Below are positions 4,220 through 6,438 of a DNA stretch of 6,438 nt, piece after piece (position 1 is the stretch's first letter; every line of letters begins with the position of its first letter). The stretch comes from Candidatus Methanogaster sp. UBA203 (GTDB lineage Archaea; Halobacteriota; Methanosarcinia; Methanosarcinales; Methanogasteraceae): assembly GCA_002503595.1 (NCBI GenBank), contig DASC01000015.1, positions 17,703 to 24,140 of the forward strand, given 5' to 3'. Below the pieces are notes generated by a model. That model saw only the letters and a list, made by a program, of their open reading frames with translations, did no database searches and was not told the DNA's origin. Position numbers and translations under genes: made by a program.

Positions 4220-6438
4220 AGAATACAGTGATAGGTATAGTAATCGTGTCTCTCGTCTTCCTACTCGGTATAGGTATAAGTTCAGCAGAGGAGTGTGTTA
4301 TCATAACACATCCTGATTTCGTTGGCAAGTGCGAAGAGCTGGCAGAATGGAAAAGCAATACAGGAATTTCCACAAAGGTCGTTGATACGACATGGATAAA
4401 TAATAATTACGCAGGCTTTGACGGTAATGACCTTCAGGCAAAGATTAAGGACTTTATAAACGATGGTGTTACGAAGTGGAATACTGCTTACATAATCCTT
4501 GCTGGTGATGTTGATCGCGTGCCAACAAGATATGCATACGTGAATGACAGCAATCAAGGAGATGGAAAATATGTACCTTGTGACCTGTATTATGCTGACC
4601 TATGCGATTGGGACACGAACGACGATGGGAAATATGGTGCAATGGGCCCGGATGTGGGCACAGACCTGATAGATGTGGATCCAGCGGTATTTATAGGCAG
4701 ACTCCCAGCGAGCAGCAAAGCCGAGCTAAACACGTTGATAGATAAGATAGTAAAATATGAAATTAATGCATACAATCCCGATTGGAATAAAAAAGCAACA
4801 CTGGTCGCAGATGATGGGTGTCTTAATGATTCTGAATATCTGAAGGATCAGACAGAGCAATATTTCATGGATTGGGGCGTCCCACAATCTGATATTCAGA
4901 AGTTATACGGAGCTTCCTGTTCTGTAGATAATATACAGAATGCGATAAACGATGGGCGAAGATTCGTGAATTATGCAGGTCATGGAGAGTTAAATAGTTG
5001 GTCCTGCCCAGGATATATGAATGCGCACGCCGCATCCCTTACCAATGAAGGAAAAACACCGATAATAGCGGCAAAGGCATGCTATACAGCAGGCTTTGAC
5101 ATGCCAGAGGGTACAGGTGGCATCGATCCATTACCGCAACTCATAGACGATGAGTGTATTGGCGAAAAACTCGTGCTGAACCAGAATGGAGGAGGAATAG
5201 CGTATTTAGGTGCTACCAGAGTCTCTTTTTCTTATTATTCCATACACGTACTTTCAAAGTTGATCGACAGGATGTTCTGGAACGCAACTACCAATCACAA
5301 CACGGTTGGCAAGTGCTGGCAGTACGCGATCACGAAAGAAGCAGATAGAAATGATCCAAGGATTCCTTCGAGAAAAGTCCTCACCGCATACGTCCTTTTA
5401 GGCGACCCAACACTGAGAATCCGTGGTCGGCTATACGAGGATTGGCCCATGCTGAACCACGACCCACAGAGATCAGGACGCTCAGCCCTGAAAGGCGACC
5501 TATCAGGAACCATGCACTACACCACAATACTCGACAGCGACAAAATCACATATCCCGCAGTAGCTGACATCGATGGTGACGGAAAGCAAGAGATCATTAT
5601 ATCAAACGAGGACACGGTTCGTGCATTTGAAGGAAACGGAGATCATATCTGGACATACACAGGGATTACGGATGCGAAAAACACGCCCACGATATGGGAT
5701 GTAGACGATGATGGAGTGCAAGAAGTCGTGGTAGAAACCCACAATTCCAAACTCTATATCCTCGATGCCGCATCCGGAGATTATGAGTGGGGATACACCG
5801 CAGATGATATCATTGTCTCGCCTCCGATCGTTGCAGACATCGATGGTGATGGAAAGCAAGAGATCGTATTCGGCGATGGTTATTATCTTTCCGAGGACAG
5901 ACACATCTATGCGCTGAATGGGGATACAAGAGATAAATTATGGAAGGTCACGCCAGGCGGTCATAACATCTGGCAGGCGATGGCAGATGTGGATGGCGAT
6001 GGAAAGCAGGAGATAATCGGCGTAAATGGAGATGGGGTATTTGCATTGAATGCGGAGAGCGGATCGATGCTCTGGCAGAAGGAATACAGAAACGCAGTTT
6101 GTCTGCCAGCGATCGCTGATCTCGATGGCGATGGCGATCTCGAGATAGCATTCGGGACATGGTATTATGAGGGTTTTGGCGGTGCCAACCGGTCGTATGT
6201 GATCGATGCTGCAACCGGAGACCTGGAATGGTATTATGATCTCGATGATTGGCCCGGACAGAGTTCGGCATGCGATGTGGATGGCGATGATCTACTTGAG
6301 ATCGTATTCAATACACTCAATCAGGACGTCTACTGTCTCGATCGCTATGAAGGGTGGTCATATCCTCGCGATGGAAATGGAGCGATGAGAGAGGATCAGT
6401 ACATCATCTCTGCTGTCGCAATTGCTGATGTGGATAAT
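4216..6438 (+). CDS. Secreted gingipain-like C25 cysteine peptidase with FG-GAP beta-propeller (3' end beyond window)
   Basis: 741 codons are visible with no stop. Residues 1-24 are a signal peptide (hydrophobic core, ISSA then EE). The catalytic domain follows at once: ECVIITHPDF (26-35), WNTAYIILAGDVDRVPTRY (88-106), DPAVFIGRLPASSKAELNTLIDKI (155-178, family FIGR.P motif), NYAGHGE (252-258) with H256, and AAKACYTAGFD (285-295) with C289. The 33-residue His-Cys spacing equals that of gingipain RgpB (H211/C244). The domain ends in VLLGDPTLRI (393-402). DWPMLNHDPQRSG (409-421) then opens a propeller whose Asp-rich FG-GAP loops start at 451, 495, 541, 591, 635, 687 and 738. The family cleaves proteins outside the cell; substrate preference cannot be read here. 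The propeptide normally fused upstream is encoded by the overlapping lipoprotein gene. No sorting signal is visible; it may lie beyond the window. Confidence 0.93.
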   Translation, partial: MKNTVIGIVIVSLVFLLGIGISSAEECVIITHPDFVGKCEELAEWKSNTGISTKVVDTTWINNNYAGFDGNDLQAKIKDFINDGVTKWNTAYIILAGDVDRVPTRYAYVNDSNQGDGKYVPCDLYYADLCDWDTNDDGKYGAMGPDVGTDLIDVDPAVFIGRLPASSKAELNTLIDKIVKYEINAYNPDWNKKATLVADDGCLNDSEYLKDQTEQYFMDWGVPQSDIQKLYGASCSVDNIQNAINDGRRFVNYAGHGELNSWSCPGYMNAHAASLTNEGKTPIIAAKACYTAGFDMPEGTGGIDPLPQLIDDECIGEKLVLNQNGGGIAYLGATRVSFSYYSIHVLSKLIDRMFWNATTNHNTVGKCWQYAITKEADRNDPRIPSRKVLTAYVLLGDPTLRIRGRLYEDWPMLNHDPQRSGRSALKGDLSGTMHYTTILDSDKITYPAVADIDGDGKQEIIISNEDTVRAFEGNGDHIWTYTGITDAKNTPTIWDVDDDGVQEVVVETHNSKLYILDAASGDYEWGYTADDIIVSPPIVADIDGDGKQEIVFGDGYYLSEDRHIYALNGDTRDKLWKVTPGGHNIWQAMADVDGDGKQEIIGVNGDGVFALNAESGSMLWQKEYRNAVCLPAIADLDGDGDLEIAFGTWYYEGFGGANRSYVIDAATGDLEWYYDLDDWPGQSSACDVDGDDLLEIVFNTLNQDVYCLDRYEGWSYPRDGNGAMREDQYIISAVAIADVDN
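5566..6438 (+). repeat. FG-GAP/VCBS repeat array within the C25 peptidase gene
   Basis: Seven Asp-rich loops occur at 44-52 residue intervals, starting at bases 5566, 5698, 5836, 5986, 6118, 6274 and 6427. They read DIDGDGKQEI, DVDDDGVQEV, DIDGDGKQEI, DVDGDGKQEI, DLDGDGDLEI, DVDGDDLLEI and DVDN (cut). Each is a DxDxDG calcium site followed by a hydrophobic strand. Between loops, segments such as LYILDAASGDYEW and VFALNAESGSMLW follow a PQQ-propeller-like pattern. The loops at 5566 and 5836 are nearly identical in DNA, which suggests recent internal duplication or conversion. The array probably forms one seven- or eight-bladed propeller for binding carbohydrate or protein. Confidence 0.85.

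Noticed and set aside
5948..6271. Minus-strand His/Arg-rich 107-codon frame
   Set aside because: Its composition is the mirror of the Asp/Gly FG-GAP codons (GAT read as ATC, CAT and CGC on the other strand).

Overview
The window looks archaeal, from a euryarchaeon of the methanogen / anaerobic methane- or alkane-oxidiser type. The evidence is a deoxyhypusine synthase (found only in archaea and eukaryotes), a fragment of the F420-cofactor gene cofG, an archaeal-type AAA ATPase with a DUF234-like C-terminus, a TATA-box promoter with a probably leaderless transcript, and surface genes with dockerin, FG-GAP and Thr/Pro-rich lipoprotein features. An ANME-1/Methanophagales- or Syntrophoarchaeum-like source is my guess from this surface-protein style; the sequence does not prove it. 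All convincing genes are on the + strand.

Left part (1-2620): the deoxyhypusine synthase gene (dys) is complete and ends in a GTGTGA junction, where the GTG start of a following cofG overlaps the dys stop. This junction occurs twice. About 53 bp covering the dys 3' end and the first cofG codons (1054-1106) recur at 2568-2620 with 49 of 53 bases identical. Between the copies sits one complete ATPase/nuclease-like gene (1166-2542) with its own TATA box and a 31-bp palindrome over its start codon. The layout is that of a one-gene cassette inserted into a formerly coupled dys-cofG pair.

Middle part (2607-3416): a debris zone. cofG is intact for about 129 codons (radical-SAM CX3CX2C motif present) and then stops matching its family. 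It runs directly into the tail of a dockerin domain in another frame, followed by a short fragment resembling an Ig-like repeat of archaeal surface proteins. A deletion or rearrangement breakpoint (or an assembly join) lies near 2985-2996.

Right part (3449-6438): a two-gene, ATGA-overlapping operon. The first gene encodes a lipoprotein made of a Thr/Pro-rich stalk and a gingipain-type (C25) propeptide domain. The second encodes a secreted C25 cysteine peptidase with a visible His/Cys dyad, followed by a calcium-binding FG-GAP beta-propeller that runs off the window. In the familiar gingipains propeptide and catalytic domain are one polypeptide. Here the propeptide is a separate, probably membrane-anchored protein, which suggests an inhibitor, chaperone or anchor acting in trans on the cell surface.
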